DNA from: Scylla paramamosain
Taxonomy: Eukaryota > Arthropoda > Malacostraca > Decapoda > Portunidae
Reading direction: 5' to 3'
Assembly (NCBI RefSeq): GCF_035594125.1
Contig: NC_087181.1
Location: 5,912,427-5,976,426 of the forward strand
DNA length: 64,000 nt
A program made the position numbers and the translations under genes. Under the pieces are notes generated by a model that made no database searches, was not told the DNA's origin, and saw nothing but the letters and a program-made list of their open reading frames with translations. Numbering within the stretch: position 1 is the first letter of the stretch; each line of letters begins with the position of its first letter. Of this stretch, positions 12,264-24,051 are shown one piece after another.

Positions 12264-12372
12264 ACATATTTACAGGATAATTTTGAGACAGGACACACAC
12301 TAGCAGCTTCCCTTCCCTTTGTGCACATATCTAGGCATCTTTGATGAAAGCAGTAGTCAGCAACCCACTCAT

Positions 12373-12411
12373 TGTGTGTGTGTGTGATTGTGTGTGTGTG
12401 TGTGTGTGTGT
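12373..12411. repeat. (TG)n microsatellite, interrupted
   Basis: TG repeats at 12373-12386 and 12388-12411 separated by a one-unit interruption. Confidence 0.93.
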
Positions 12412-15315
12412 ATACACGTTTTTTTCATTCATCAAAGACTATATAATCCTTTGTATAATCACTGTGCATTCACATGCTTTCCCTACTACTACACTAAAAA
12501 AAAAAGATGTGTGAGGTGACTGAGTCTGTGTATGTTTCTGTCAAAAGGGAGAGAGCTACATAGAATAGCCACCACAAAAAAGTAAGGCTGTTATTCAACT
12601 TTTTTGCACAAGACAGTAGAACAGTCTTTTCAGACCAAAGTAAGACAATGTGTGATTTCTATATCAGTAGTCTCCCCAAATCCATGGACTTATGAATCTG
12701 ATACTATGTTCAGTGAACAGGTGCATAATTACCCATATATAACCATGATTATATGAATTTTGCAATTGGTGAACCTGTGGTTGAGAAGGGAATAGTGAAA
12801 TGAAGATATCCCATCTGCTTCATTCATATTTTATGAGATTATTAAGTTCCAGTGAGATGAGTTATCAGTCCTTTACATGCTCATTTCAATCACTGCTTAT
12901 GACTCAACTCATGGAAAGATGAAAATCTATGCTCAAAATCTCCATGACAAGAATATCATCTTTCATACCTTCCAAAGCTTTATATCATGTGGAAAAATGC
13001 AAATGAAACCTTATTTCTTCAGTGAATATAATCTAAAGAGGCATAGCTCACAAGAAAACCACTTTCAGCAGGGGAAACTAATTTGAGTTCTATAGAGCTG
13101 GCCCACATAGTACATCAGTGATAGTGATCCTGCTGCCTTTGTGCATTATATGCCTATTATAAGTCAGAATTATATATATGTGCATTCTGTCAAGAGATGA
13201 TTTATCCATGATAACTGAAAGCTTTAGGGTGGAGACACTTACCATGTTTTGAGTTTACTAATGGTGCTAGGATGACATCATCTTTGTTTTCTACTATAGA
13301 CACACACTTGTCACAATAGTGAACATACTTGCAGTGTAAGCTCTTTGCTTTCAGATAGCAAACAACATATTCATGTTGTCTTCAGTTCAGAAGGCTTCAG
13401 GGTGAAGACATTAGTATTAGTCTACTGAAGGTACCCAGAATGCTATATAGTTGCTGCTATCAGGTTGAAACAATCTTGTGATAAATTCAACTGGTAGTAG
13501 CTGTATTTTCTGTAATAGCTCCATTAATACATTCTGGTTACTGTTGCCATCAAAAGTAGTCCAACAGGTAACTAAGTCAAGGATGAAAATTGTTTAGTAA
13601 CTGTATAAAATTCTTGTTTGAAGTTTGAGTATGTAAATGTGTACATTATTTTTATGAACTTTGCACAAAGTAGAGAAACACTAGCATTAGTTGGTCAAGA
13701 GGAATGAATGTTTTGCTGAGAAAGTGTGATATTTTGAATTTTCAAATGTATATAACAAAACTTATAATTAGATAGGTAGAGTAAATGGATAGGCAGGTGT
13801 GTGGATTGGGCAGGAATATGTGACATAATTAAGGTGCATTCTTATTTTTGTGAGTAATGAGCAGTGTGTGGCTTGACGTTATGAGATTATGATCATGAAG
13901 ATTTGGTGTGTCAGGAAGATTCTTCAGAGGGATCCCAGTACTGTATTCTGTGTAAGATTAATTTTTCTTTTCATGTATTATTTTATGATGAATTAATAAG
14001 AATGTGTGCATTCTGCAGACCAAGCAACAGTTGTGTGTTAATCTTACAAATACATGTAACAACAGCATAAACATCTGCTGTGTTCACAATCATTTCAGTA
14101 CATTTCCAGCTGGCCCTTCCTACTGAGGCTGTTGATTACTGCTATACCCCATTTTGGGTATGACATTTGATTGATTATGATAATATAAAAGATTCTTGTC
14201 AAAAGAAAGATGGATTTGATGTAGATATGTAGTGAAGAAATAGATTGTTTTGGCATTTGATGTTATATTTTTACCCTTCTTAATGTGAGGAGTCAGGCGG
14301 AGCTAGACGTATCGTGATGTTCAGTCGCTTAGCGTGGGGTTTGATGGGAAGTGTTTGTTTTGGAACGGGAGGAATTTTGGTGCAGAAGACGGACACTTGA
14401 GGCACTGGTTTAGAAGTCTGGATTGTGTGGCTTTGTCAGCATAGCAGGTACGTGATAGTGTATTTCATTGTGAAGATATTGTTGGACAAAGTGTTGGATG
14501 TTAATGAAATGTAGGGAGCGGGAGAGAGGATGATTAGAGTGCACCATGGGTGAATTGCAGGAGTTTCACAGTGATGCTTAAGGACCGTAGCCACAGCTGT
14601 CTTCCCCAGTGTATGCCTGTCTACTGGAGGAGTGGTGTAGTGTGTGGCCATCCTGAGCCCTATCAGTTTGTGGTGACAAGAGGGAGACGCCTGTCATCAC
14701 TGTCAGCAGGGAACCAGAAGCATTTGTGTGAACGACTGTTAGCCATCGTGTCCCTCAACTGGAAATTTTGAGGTGTACAAGTTTTATTCAGTTATTTCTT
14801 TTTGTTGTGAGTTTACACGAGTTGTGTATTGATTTATTTTGATATCCATTAAAGTGTTATTTGTATGTTTTATATTTACTCTGGCAGGAGATTTTGTTTA
14901 GATTTCACTCCAGTGGTGAAGTTAAGGTGAGCCCAGGCTGGCTGGTGGGCAGCTGGTACTTCATTACATTAAAAAATAAAAATTGTGTAGTCAGCAAGGT
15001 ATTGTATATAACAGAGTAAAGAACTATGTGTAATTGCAGTATATTCATTAATCTTTTTCAGCATTGCACAAATTATCAGTTTTCCTGTCAGAAAATTTTG
15101 TGGAAAACTCATCTTTTTCTGCATATTTCTAAGATATCTGCATGCTAGATGATAAACATTCAAAACAATGTAAATAGCATGTAAAGTCATTAACTTATGT
15201 AATATAACACATTTTCCATATCAAATGTATGAAAGAAAATTAGCTTCTGATAGTCTTGAGAACACTGGCTTCTTGTGCTTATAGAGGTATTTAACAAATA
15301 TAGATTAACTGCTTC
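12412..15315. other. No recognised gene; CpG-richer island near 14.3 kb
   Basis: Longest stretch without a recognised element. ORFs are under 75 codons and lack known motifs. Between about 14285 and 14450 the sequence is visibly richer in CG dinucleotides than its surroundings and ends with a splice-donor-like gcatagcag/gtacgtga at 14440-14455. It could be a non-coding first exon or an old LTR, but nothing decides this. Confidence 0.35.
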
Positions 15316-15462
<147 letters not shown>

Positions 15463-15530
15463 ATTCACAAAGAAAAAATAAAATAAATAAAATAATGTTT
15501 TTATATACTAAAACAATTTTTTTTTTTTCT

Positions 15531-17340
15531 ACCTAGTTGTATTTACCTAGTTGTGACATACGGGAGAGGAGCTAAGCTCATACTCTCCCATCTCCATAAC
15601 TCTTTTTATCCAACTTTTCCTTAAAGTCATGAATATCTGTAGCACACACCACTTCCCCTTCCGGTCCATTCCATGCCTCTATGCTTCTATGAGGGAAACT
15701 AAACTTCTTTATATCCCTTTTGCAGGTGGTCACTTTTTAGTTTTCTTCCATGTCCCCTTGTTTCTGTTTTGTTCAATATAAAGAGATATTCCCTATTTAC
15801 TTTTTCCATCCCGCTCAGCAATCTGTACAATGCAATCAAGTCACCTCTCTCTCGTCTCTTCCAAGGTAGGGAGTTGCATTCTAGCTAATCGCTCCTCATA
15901 TGACAAATCTTGCAATTCTGCTATCATCTTTGTTGGTGCTCTCTGTATTCCTTCCAACTTTCTTATGTGCTTTTTTTTCATGTGGTGACTAAATTACCGC
16001 TGTGTATTCTAATCTTGGATGTATCATTGTGGTGATTATTTTCCTCATCATTTCTATATCCAGATAAGCAAAGGCAACTCTTATATTTCTTAGTGGGCTG
16101 AGAGTTTCACCTGTTACCATGTTGATATGTTATTCTGGTGATAAATTCTCTGAGAAAATCACTCCCAGATCTTTTCTCTTGTTGTCTTATTTATTGTTTC
16201 ATTCCCCATCTTATTGTTATAGCTACACCTTCTGTTACTTTTTCCAAATTCCATCTTTTTACACTTACCAGAGTTAAATTCCATTTGCCATCTGTTGCTC
16301 CACTTCCACGCCTTGTCTATATCTCTTTGTAATTCTTCACAATCTTCCATTCCCTTCACTCTTCTCATAAGTTTTGCATCATCAGCAAAAAGACTCACAT
16401 AGCTGGATACATTCTCAACCATATCATTTATATACACCGCAAACATTATTGGTGCCAACACTGACCCTTGGGGGATCCCACTTAATACTGGGCTCCACAC
16501 TGATGTCTGGTCCCTAATTACTGTTTGCATCTCTCTGTTTTTAAGGAAACCGTCCATCCATTTCAGCATTTTTCCATTTACAACACCTATCTTCTCCAGT
16601 TTCCACAGCAGTCTATTATTCAGTACTTTATTAAAAGCTTTTCTTAAATCTAAATAAATACAGTCTGCCCAACCATCTTTCTCCTGTATGATATCAATTA
16701 CTCTTGAATAATAGCATAATAAATTAGTGACACAAGATCTCCCTTTTCTAAAGCCAAATTGACAAGTTGTGAGAATGTCCTTATCTTCCAAAAACTTGGT
16801 CCATTTGTTCTTTATTATCCTTTCACATATTTTTGCAACCACACTTGTCAACAAAACCGGTCTATAATTTAGTGGGTCTTTTGTGTCTCCTCCTTTAAAT
16901 ATGGGTACGATGTTTGCCCTTTTCCAATCCTGTGGAACTATTCCTTCATTAATAGAGGTACATATGATGGTATGTAATTTATCACTAAGCTGGTTACTGC
17001 AATCTTTTATTACCCATCCTGATACTCCATCCGGTCCTGTGGCCTTTCTTACTTCTAATGTTTTGATGATTTTATCAACTTCCTCTTTTGTTACTTGAAA
17101 TTCCTCTATTTCTTCCATTTTCAGATGTGCACAATGGCCTTATAAATTCCTTTTACTTTGTAAAAACTTCCTTAAAGCTCTTATTCATCACTTCTGCCAT
17201 CTCTTTCGGGTCTTCATAAACCAGTCCATTTACCATTAGCTTTCCTATACTCACTTTGCTTTTCAGTTTACCATTCACATATTTATAGAAGAGTTTTGGC
17301 TCATGTTTATACCTGTCTATTATATCTTTTCAAACTGTCT
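15531..17340 (-). mobile_element. CR1/L2-type LINE, RT half (copy K3)
   Basis: Minus-strand 5'-truncated LINE. It runs from the endonuclease-RT linker (near 17340, abutting a TG array) through a long open RT frame to a C-terminal domain (about 16150 to 15600). The 3' end on the minus strand is a short direct repeat (acaactaggtaaatacaact) rather than poly(A), a style typical of CR1/L2-like elements. Copy K5 at 35.1-37.1 kb ends with a related repeat. Confidence 0.88.
16159..17118 (-). pseudogene. LINE reverse transcriptase (long open fragment)
   Basis: A 319-codon open frame covers the RT fingers, palm and part of the thumb. Visible motifs in order are VRKATGPDGVSGWVIKDC (near residue 25), IVPIFKGGDTKDPLNYRPV (about 70), TTCQFGFRKGRSCVTNLLC (about 115), DLRKAFNKV (about 155, the first palm Asp), SGIPQGSVLAPIMFAVYIND (about 213) and SLFADDAKLM (about 241, catalytic FADD). 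All three catalytic Asp residues are present. The frame then breaks near 16158, although thumb/C-terminal sequence continues in other frames to 15600, so it is a pseudogene with a well-kept core. The product copies element RNA at the nicked target. Confidence 0.9.
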
Positions 17341-17345
17341 TTGTT

Positions 17346-17347
<2 letters not shown>

Positions 17348-17399
<52 letters not shown>
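17348..17399. repeat. (TG)n microsatellite
   Basis: Perfect TG array directly at the 5' truncation point of LINE copy K3, so it may mark the insertion junction. Confidence 0.96.
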
Positions 17400-17402
<3 letters not shown>

Positions 17403-17700
17403 AAAAATATCAGACTACCATTCTAACATAAACACTTATGATTTTATCAATTTATCAGTAACTGTGCAGTAACATGACAAAAAATATCATTATAAGACAC
17501 ATGCCTCTTAAGTCTGCAAACTTTGATATTTAGGTGATTTTGCATGAATCCTTTTTTTTTCTTAAAGTTCCAGATATTTTATTTGGGGGGATTTAATTAA
17601 TTATAATTTTTTTAAGCAACAATGTAACAGGAGTGCATGTGTTGTCTTACCTAATCATATTTCTACATGATCAAGTCAAGCCTGTAATGTTACTTCTTTT

Positions 17701-17764
17701 AAAATTAGTTCCCCCAACAGGAGCGAGGTCTTTGCTCCCGCTTGGGGGGAGAGGTTCTAATTTT
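17701..17764. repeat. Imperfect inverted repeat (hairpin)
   Basis: Arms aaaattagttcccccaa... and ...cttggggggagaggttctaatttt pair over roughly 25 bases around a short loop (gaggtcttt). The outer eight bases and the inner ggagcg/tgctcc pair well, with bulges between. It is either a small fold-back element or a structured RNA segment. Confidence 0.6.
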
Positions 17765-18918
17765 GTTACTGCACATCTCTACAGTCCACCACTCCACCTG
17801 GAACCCGGAGAATATAAAGATGATTTGGCCAGGAGCACCTTTTGGAGTACATCACACACAAAAATTGCAAATTCAGTTTTGAAGACATCTCTTAGAAGGT
17901 AACTTTTGACAGCACATCTTTCTTATTCTATGACATTTCTTTGTCAGACCCATTGTTTTGCCATATTTTGCATATTTTGACTTATCTGCATGTGAGTGAA
18001 GGTTTCTACCTTGCAAATTGCATTACTATAGCCTCATTACTACAGCTCAAGTGTGCAAAATGCACAAATTATATGGCATAATTCACTTCACGTATGGGAC
18101 AGCCAGTTTTGGTTGACACCATTGGACTTAGCAGTGACTGTAGAATCAAGATGTAAAAACTTGACAAAACAAAAAAGAAAATGGCATTATGACAAGTTGA
18201 ACTGTGAAGATGTTAAAAAAAATGTCTATAACATGTTTTACTTATGCTTGCTATTTTCAACAATTAATCATCAAATGATGAAATATATTACTACATTTAA
18301 GTAGGAAAAACTCTTGTGAACATGATAGTGTGATCAGAATACAGACAGATAAATCTCCACATACTGAAAACAGAGTCATTTATAGCAACTCACTGCAACT
18401 GTCACAGTGGCATGTGCAGGCAGGATCTGTATGACCAGGTCTGCAATGCATCTAAAACTTGGAACCACCTAGCCGCTGAGGGAAGGTCTTCTAAGCTGCT
18501 CCGCAGCTTAAAGCACCTATTACCTTTTCTATAAATGTATGAATGCTCCTTGCACACACACAATTCATCATCAGTCAATGCATTCAGTTACGGAACTGGA
18601 GGATACACTTGGCTGCCTTGTAACTGCACAACAGCAGCCCCAGCTACCTTGTCTGTCAGAATATTGACCAATATCACTGTAGTTGACATACCAAGTCACA
18701 TGGGTCCAGTATCCAGGTCCTCACTGTTTCACTTAGCTCTTACACAACTCACAAACAGGCATAGGTGGGTGTTGGCAGGGAAAATCACAGCAAATCCTAT
18801 TCCAGTTTATTACACACTTTGCTCCTATCTCAGAGCCACAGGCAGACTCTTCTGTGTTTGCAACCACATTGTCATGAGCCTCCAGCCTTGCCAATGTGTA
18901 GCTTATAAACACACATTA

Positions 18919-18921
<3 letters not shown>
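17765..18921. other. No recognised gene
   Basis: Short ORFs only (17633-17902, 18053-18304 and 18535-18969 on +), none with a recognisable motif. A 7-bp perfect stem (aagctgc/gcagctt) occurs near 18495. The left terminus of the Harbinger element may lie near the end of this stretch or just after the CA array. Confidence 0.4.

Positions 18922-18962
<41 letters not shown>
18922..18962. repeat. (CA)n microsatellite
   Basis: Perfect CA array just upstream of the Harbinger element's Myb-like gene. Confidence 0.96.
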
Positions 18963-18963
<1 letters not shown>

Positions 18964-19067
18964 ACTTAGCGCTGATTTTTTTAAACAGAAAACGGCAACC
19001 CGACGTTCGTGCGAGGTCATCGGAAGAGTTGGCAGCCTTTGCTCCCGATATTGGTAGACCTGAGCAC

Positions 19068-19074
19068 ATATAAA
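19068..19074 (+). promoter_or_regulatory. Candidate TATA box of the Myb-like gene
   Basis: atataaa lies 47 bp upstream of the chosen ATG (19121) in a relatively CG-rich stretch. Spacing leaves room for a start site near 19100 and a very short leader. Confidence 0.45.
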
Positions 19075-19534
19075 CAAATCCACGTGCTACCTTTAGTTCG
19101 CCCACAGCTTCGCCGCTATCATGAGTGTGCCTGCCTCTTCTGTTCTCCTCCTTTCTCCACGAGAAAAAACTGTCGCACTCACGAATGCTCAACGCCAGAG
19201 ACTGTCTGAGGTGATAACTTCAAAGAAAATCCTGTTGGATCATTCTACAGACTTCAACGGGATAAGAAAAAAAACAGAAAGCTTGGGAGGAAGTAGCTGC
19301 TGAATTCAACCTCAGCTACCCTGCTGAACGTCCCAGGACAGTAACCCAGCTCAAACGGGCTTGGGAGTACATAAGGAGACGGTAAGTGGATATAAATATT
19401 CTGTATGTTTAGTGTATAGCAGGTGAATTTTTGTGTGTAGCAGAGCAATAACATATTACATCATGCTGCATCCGTAAGGGAAAGCTGAGTGTATCTCATT
19501 AATTAAATTAACACTCAGGTTTACCTCTCACAAA

Positions 19535-19735
19535 GGGAGTGTGTTTATCTTGCTGATCTAAAGGGGGTTTTTAGCTTGCTGGTGTACTGTAAAGGGGGTG
19601 TTTTTTTAGCTTGCTGGTCTAGAAGGGGTGTTCTAAGCTTCCTGGTCCAAGGGGGGTGTTTTTAGTTTGCTGATCTAAAGGGGGTGTTTTAAGCTTGCTG
19701 GTCTAAGGGAGGTGTTTTTAGCTTGCTGGTCTCTC
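19535..19735. repeat. Minisatellite, unit ~30 bp
   Basis: About six diverged units of the form aagggggtgtttttagcttg ctggtct lie in intron 1 of the Myb-like gene. Units differ in length and by scattered substitutions. Confidence 0.85.
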
Positions 19736-20714
19736 ACAAGTAGCATATATCATTTCTTACCTGCCCTTTTTATGATTAATGGATTATTAATATTTTTTTT
19801 CTTTAGCAAATATCTAAAAAAAAAGCTCCATGGTAAAAAGCAATATTAGATTAAGTTCAGGTTAGGTTCAGGTTAGTTTTTTACTTTGAAATATAAGAAA
19901 TGGAATTAAGAAATAAAGTACACAGACAATAAATGAATATTATTATATTTGTCCAAATCATTCCTAACTCAAGATTCTGTACAGCACTACTGGCATTGTT
20001 TAGTAATCTACATTATGTTCATGCTTACAGAGTGAAGATGAATCACAAGAAATTTCTTCATGAGTCCTTCAAGACTGGTGGAGGGCCACCACCAAAACCA
20101 GTCACAGATGACTTCTTGGCTGTTGCAACAGATGCACTGTCTGAGGAGCTACAATTTGCAGACAACCAGCTAGATAGCTTAGTACCCATAGTCATAAGAG
20201 AAGAGGAAGTGGGTCTGTATTTTGGCTTTCTTTTCTGTTAGTCTTTAATCATATACACAATCTTACTTATTGCCTTGATTTTTCATACTATTTCTTTCCC
20301 CCCCCTCTTTTTTTTTTTTTTTTGACAGTAGGCTGCCCTGGCAACTGTGAAATTATCATGAATACGTTGTTTTGGATATGTTCATGCATTGTCATCTAAT
20401 TCTGTTTCAATCAGTAAATTTACTAGAAATTTAGGAAATACACAACATGTAGTGCGCAATAGCATTGATAGTAAAATTAACGTTAATGGCCATGGACATC
20501 AAGGTTAAAAGTGGAGTTAAAGTTAGGTTAGGTTCAGCTAGGTTGGTATAGGTTAGGTTAGATTAGATTAGCATATTTTCATTTGTGTGCACTGGTAGTG
20601 ATTGATGCATCATAAACATCTTTGTAAAAATTTTTTTTTCTATTTTAACATTAACTTCTCATCTAGCAGAAATAATTGACGACGACATGCTTTTTGCATG
20701 TACAATAGCAGCAG

Positions 20715-21007
20715 GACCATCGACAACACCAGCAGCAGGACCAGCAACAGCACCAGCAGCAGGACCAGCAACAGCACCAGCAGCAAGACCAGTGACAGCA
20801 CCACCACCAGGACCAGCAACAGCACCAGCAGCAGGACCAGCAACAGCACCACCACCAGGACCAGCGACAGCACCAGCAGCAAGACCAGCAACAGCACCAC
20901 CACCAGGACCAGCGACAGCACCACCACCAGGACCAGCTTCAGCACCACCAACAGTTACAGCAACAGCACCAGCAATGGCACCAGCAACACCACCAGCAGG
21001 GCCAGCA
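20715..21007. repeat. Trinucleotide-rich repeat coding Pro/Ala/Thr
   Basis: Repeats built from (aacagcaccagcagcaggacc)-like units. In the Myb-like gene frame it reads as repeated GPATAPAA and GPATAPPP blocks; the other frames give Ser/Thr/Asn-rich or (minus strand) Ala/Gly/Val-rich ORFs that I treat as shadows. Confidence 0.88.
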
Positions 21008-21568
21008 ACAGCACCAGGAGGAACATCACAAACTGAACCCTCCACCCGTAGAGGCCGAAAGAGACCCCTACACAGTGAGAGGGAGGAATGTTTCTGCTCT
21101 ATTCGAGAAGGTGCAGAGACCTTGAATGACGACTTGAAAGTGTCATTGCAAAACTTCTCTGCTCTATGTGAGAAGCTTGGCAATCAAGCTGAGCTGGCAG
21201 CAAATGCATTTGCTCAGGCATTGCAAACATCAACAAATGCATTTGTTCAGACTATGCATAATGTTGATAGCACTATGGAACAAGTAATGACAGCACCAGG
21301 AGGAACATCACAAACTGGACCCTCCACCCGTAGAGGCCGAAAGAGACCCCTAGGCAGTGAGAGGGAGGAATGTTTCCGCTCTATTCGAGAAGGTGCAGAG
21401 ACCTTGAATGACGACTTGAAAGTGTCATTGCAAAACTTCTCTGCTCTATGTGAGAAGCTTGGCAATCAAGCTGAGCTGGCAGCAAATGCATTTGCTCAGG
21501 CATTGCAAACATCAATAAATGCATTTGTTCAGACTATGCATAATGTTGATAGCAGTATGGAACAAATA
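21008..21568 (+). repeat. 282-bp in-frame tandem duplication
   Basis: Unit 1 (21008-21289) and unit 2 (from 21290) both begin acagcaccaggaggaacatc and differ at only a handful of bases. The 282-bp period equals 94 codons, so the duplication adds a second copy of the C-terminal domain to the Myb-like protein without breaking the frame. Confidence 0.95.
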
Positions 21569-21617
21569 CGCAAGTACTACAGCCCAGCTTCTGGGAGACC
21601 CAGCAGTCTGTAAGTAT

Positions 21618-21619
<2 letters not shown>

Positions 21620-21658
<39 letters not shown>
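21620..21658. repeat. (GT)n microsatellite
   Basis: Perfect GT array between the two convergent Harbinger genes. Confidence 0.96.
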
Positions 21659-21659
<1 letters not shown>

Positions 21660-21934
21660 GTATATTTGAGTGAAAACAAATAAAAAAAAAAAAACAAATC
21701 TTGACCTCCATTTATTTTCATGACCTACACTTTGAGGTTCATATATAATTATATATAACATTTCTTTCATGTCTTGTCCTTCACAGGAAAATATAATTAC
21801 ATCCTACATGGTACTTGTATCTTGTATTGAGTCACATAACAATGTATCAAATGACAGATGCAATTGAGTTTAAGATTGAAATGATATGCATTACAATTTT
21901 GGGATAGAGGAAAGCACGTGTAATTTGGCACATT

Positions 21935-23633
21935 TTAAAACCAGTTCTCAATTGTGTGGCTCCGTAATACCAAGCCACTGGCAGCATTCTCAATGGGTAC
22001 TGCTTGCTCAGCATTTATGTTTGGGATTGCATTTCCAAGTACCTCATCCTCATCCATCTCATCAGGCATGGGAACATTGTGTAATCTAGCAATATTGTGC
22101 AAAATGACACATGACATAATTATTTGCTTGGTTGTGCTAAGTTTTGTCCGCACCTCTTTATTAAGGATGGCAAACCTGCGTTTCAGCACACCAAAAGCTC
22201 TCTCAATAACATTTCGGGTTTTAATGTGAGCTATGTTATACTTCCGTTCTTTTTCAGTTGTTGGTGAAAGAAGCGGAGTCAGCAAATATTTCCTGCATGG
22301 GTACCCAGAGTCACCCAGGAGATACCCACTATAATTTCCCTCCTCTAACAGATGGCACACTCTTGAATTATCAAATACTCTGCTGTCATGCACACTACCT
22401 GGCCAGCTACATATTATGTTTCTAAACACTAGGTTATAATCACAAATCCCCATAGCATTGATGGCAAAGCGGCCCTTTCGTGATCTATAGAGTTCCGCAT
22501 GATCACCTCCAGGGCTTATTATGTTGATGTACGAGCCATCAATACAACCAATACAACCTGGCATGCCAGCAATATTGAAGAAATTGGAGGCAAGGTCAGG
22601 AATGTCAGTTGGCTCTGGAAATTTTATATAAGTCCGAGCTAGAGTACATAAAATGGTTGAGATACTTCTAACAATTTTACATACAGAGGCAGCAGACATC
22701 CCCAGGCAGTTGGCCATACATATCTGGAAGCTTCCTGTGGCAAAATACATCATTGCTGTGAGGAGCTGGAGGTATGCTGGAATACTGCAACCTGTAGACA
22801 TGGCAAAAGAAAAATTATGTTAATTTCTCATGAAGAACAATTCCTAGGAATGAGAAATAAATGGGACTAGAATAATGTATCATTCAAGATAAAATCATTG
22901 TCTACAAGCAATTCAAGAAGTATGAAATATGCATCTGAGAACAAAAGTATACGTTGGTTTAGAGAAAAATGTTGAAGTCACGAGAAAAATGAGGAACAGA
23001 AGCAAGAAATAAAATACAATTTACTTTACCTCGTCCATCCTTGGCTCTTGGCAAATCTGGTTCCACTTGGCCAAGAAGGGTGTGAATGCACTCCTTTGAC
23101 AGCCGGTACCTCTGAACGAACTCCTCCTCAGAGTAGGCAGCAAAAGGGTTTTGGTGATCCTTGACCAGTCTCCTTGGTAACCTTGCTTGATCAGCTCGAT
23201 CAGCATGTTGAAGGTGCACAAGAGCAAGAATGCCAGCCTAAAAAGAAATTCATCTTCTTAAGTCCTCCCTCACAAAAAATACTAGCAAAATTAATGTTAT
23301 CAATTATGTTATCAATAACAATGCCACAAAATGAAATGTCAACATATATGGGAAGCAGAGCTAAAGCCTGCTGGCCTGAACAGCTCACTGGCTGTCTGGC
23401 TAGCTGGCGGCCGTCAGAGACCTGCTCCATCACAATAACAATTAATTAACCTGCTTGAGATGGCTAAACTAATTAAAACAAAGTTAATTCACCATAAATA
23501 ATCATACCAAAACAACTTGACCCACAGCTATCCTGCAGCTGTTCTGCAAGCTTTTCTAACAACAAACAGCTTCCACACATATTATTTGGGCTCTGCATGT
23601 AATATTGACAAGTAATAGTGGCATACATACCAT
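21935..23633 (-). CDS. PIF/Harbinger transposase (HARBI1-like), 3 exons, intact
   Basis: Inferred minus-strand exons are 23633-23631, 23237-23030 and 22791-21935, giving 356 codons with the stop. The first exon contributes only the ATG (ccatg/gtatgt). The second starts after ttctttttag and continues MAGILALVHLQHADRADQAR. The third joins in phase after tctacag. Introns have GT-AG ends. Exon 2 gives the N-terminal FVQRYRLSKECIHTLL helix region. Exon 3 holds the DDE core, with Asp155 in GCIDGSYI, Asp231 in LLGDSGYP and Glu267 in NVIERAFGVLKRRF; VHDSRVF and VILHNIA are further family motifs. At 355 residues the length fits HARBI1-like proteins. The enzyme would cut and paste the element. A domesticated host gene is possible, but the adjacent Myb-like gene argues for a transposon. 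Confidence 0.9.
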
Positions 23634-23639
23634 GGTTGA

Positions 23640-24051
23640 AGCTCCAGGGAAGTGTAGAGATGTTGGTAAGATGTGAAGACAGGCTAGAAGCTTGCGCCAC
23701 GTCAACAGGCCCCTAGGCATACGTCACGTCCAAACACCAAGTTCTTTTAAAAAGTTTAAGTACTGGCAAAAATTATTGTATTCGTGTAATAATATGTTTA
23801 ACCTCCATTATTACGTATTTCCATACAATCATAACACATTTCTGCCATGAATGAGAGGATAATACGTTCTCAACCAAAATTCGTAGGTGCTTTCGGAGGA
23901 TGTCAGGCTCCCGATAGATTTCTCCCCGAACGTGTCAATATTTTTTCAGATTCAGACGCAGACGCCCGACATTTCGAGCTCCAGGAGTGTTTAATAAATC
24001 GACTTCACCAGATTCGGAATATGGGCCAGTAACCCTAATGTTTAATAAATG
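23640..24051. other. Harbinger right flank, no gene recognised
   Basis: Probable promoter side of the transposase and the right end of the element. The part at 23850-24030 is CG-richer. No terminal repeat matching the left side was found by eye. Confidence 0.4.

Larger units (their letters stand above)
19121..21613 (+). pseudogene. Harbinger Myb/SANT-like protein, 3 exons, one frameshift
   Basis: Inferred exons are 19121-19381, 20031-20212 and 20670-21613, with phases that match at both junctions (donors g/gtaagt and gg/gtctgt; acceptors cttacag and tagcag). Exon 1 encodes a Myb/SANT-like domain (LTNAQRQRLSEVITSKKILL ... AWEEVAAEFNLSYP ... LKRAWEYIRR). Exon 2 carries the conserved KTGGGPPPKP block that follows this domain in Harbinger and zeste-like proteins. 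Exon 3 encodes about 105 residues of Pro/Ala/Thr repeats, then a 94-residue unit present twice, each with RRGRKRPL and a helical tail. The only defect is an extra A in an A8 run (19267-19274) inside exon 1; with seven A the three exons total 462 codons including the stop. It is either a real lesion or a sequencing error. The role would be the DNA-binding partner of the transposase. Confidence 0.75.
19060..23700. mobile_element. PIF/Harbinger DNA transposon with both genes
   Basis: Two convergent genes define the element: a Myb/SANT-like DNA-binding protein on + (19121-21613) and a DDE_Tnp_4-type transposase on - (23633-21935). This pairing is the hallmark of animal Harbinger elements, where the Myb-like partner helps the transposase enter the nucleus and bind the ends. 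The stop codons are 320 bp apart. I could not find the terminal inverted repeats or the 3-bp target duplication, so outer limits are approximate. Confidence 0.88.

Noticed and set aside
20640..21183. Minus-strand Val/Leu- and Ala/Gly-rich ORFs
   Set aside because: Shadows of the Pro/Ala/Thr repeat of the plus-strand Myb-like gene.
23847..24032. 61-codon plus-strand ORF right of the Harbinger transposase
   Set aside because: No recognisable domain; lies in the probable terminal region of the transposon.
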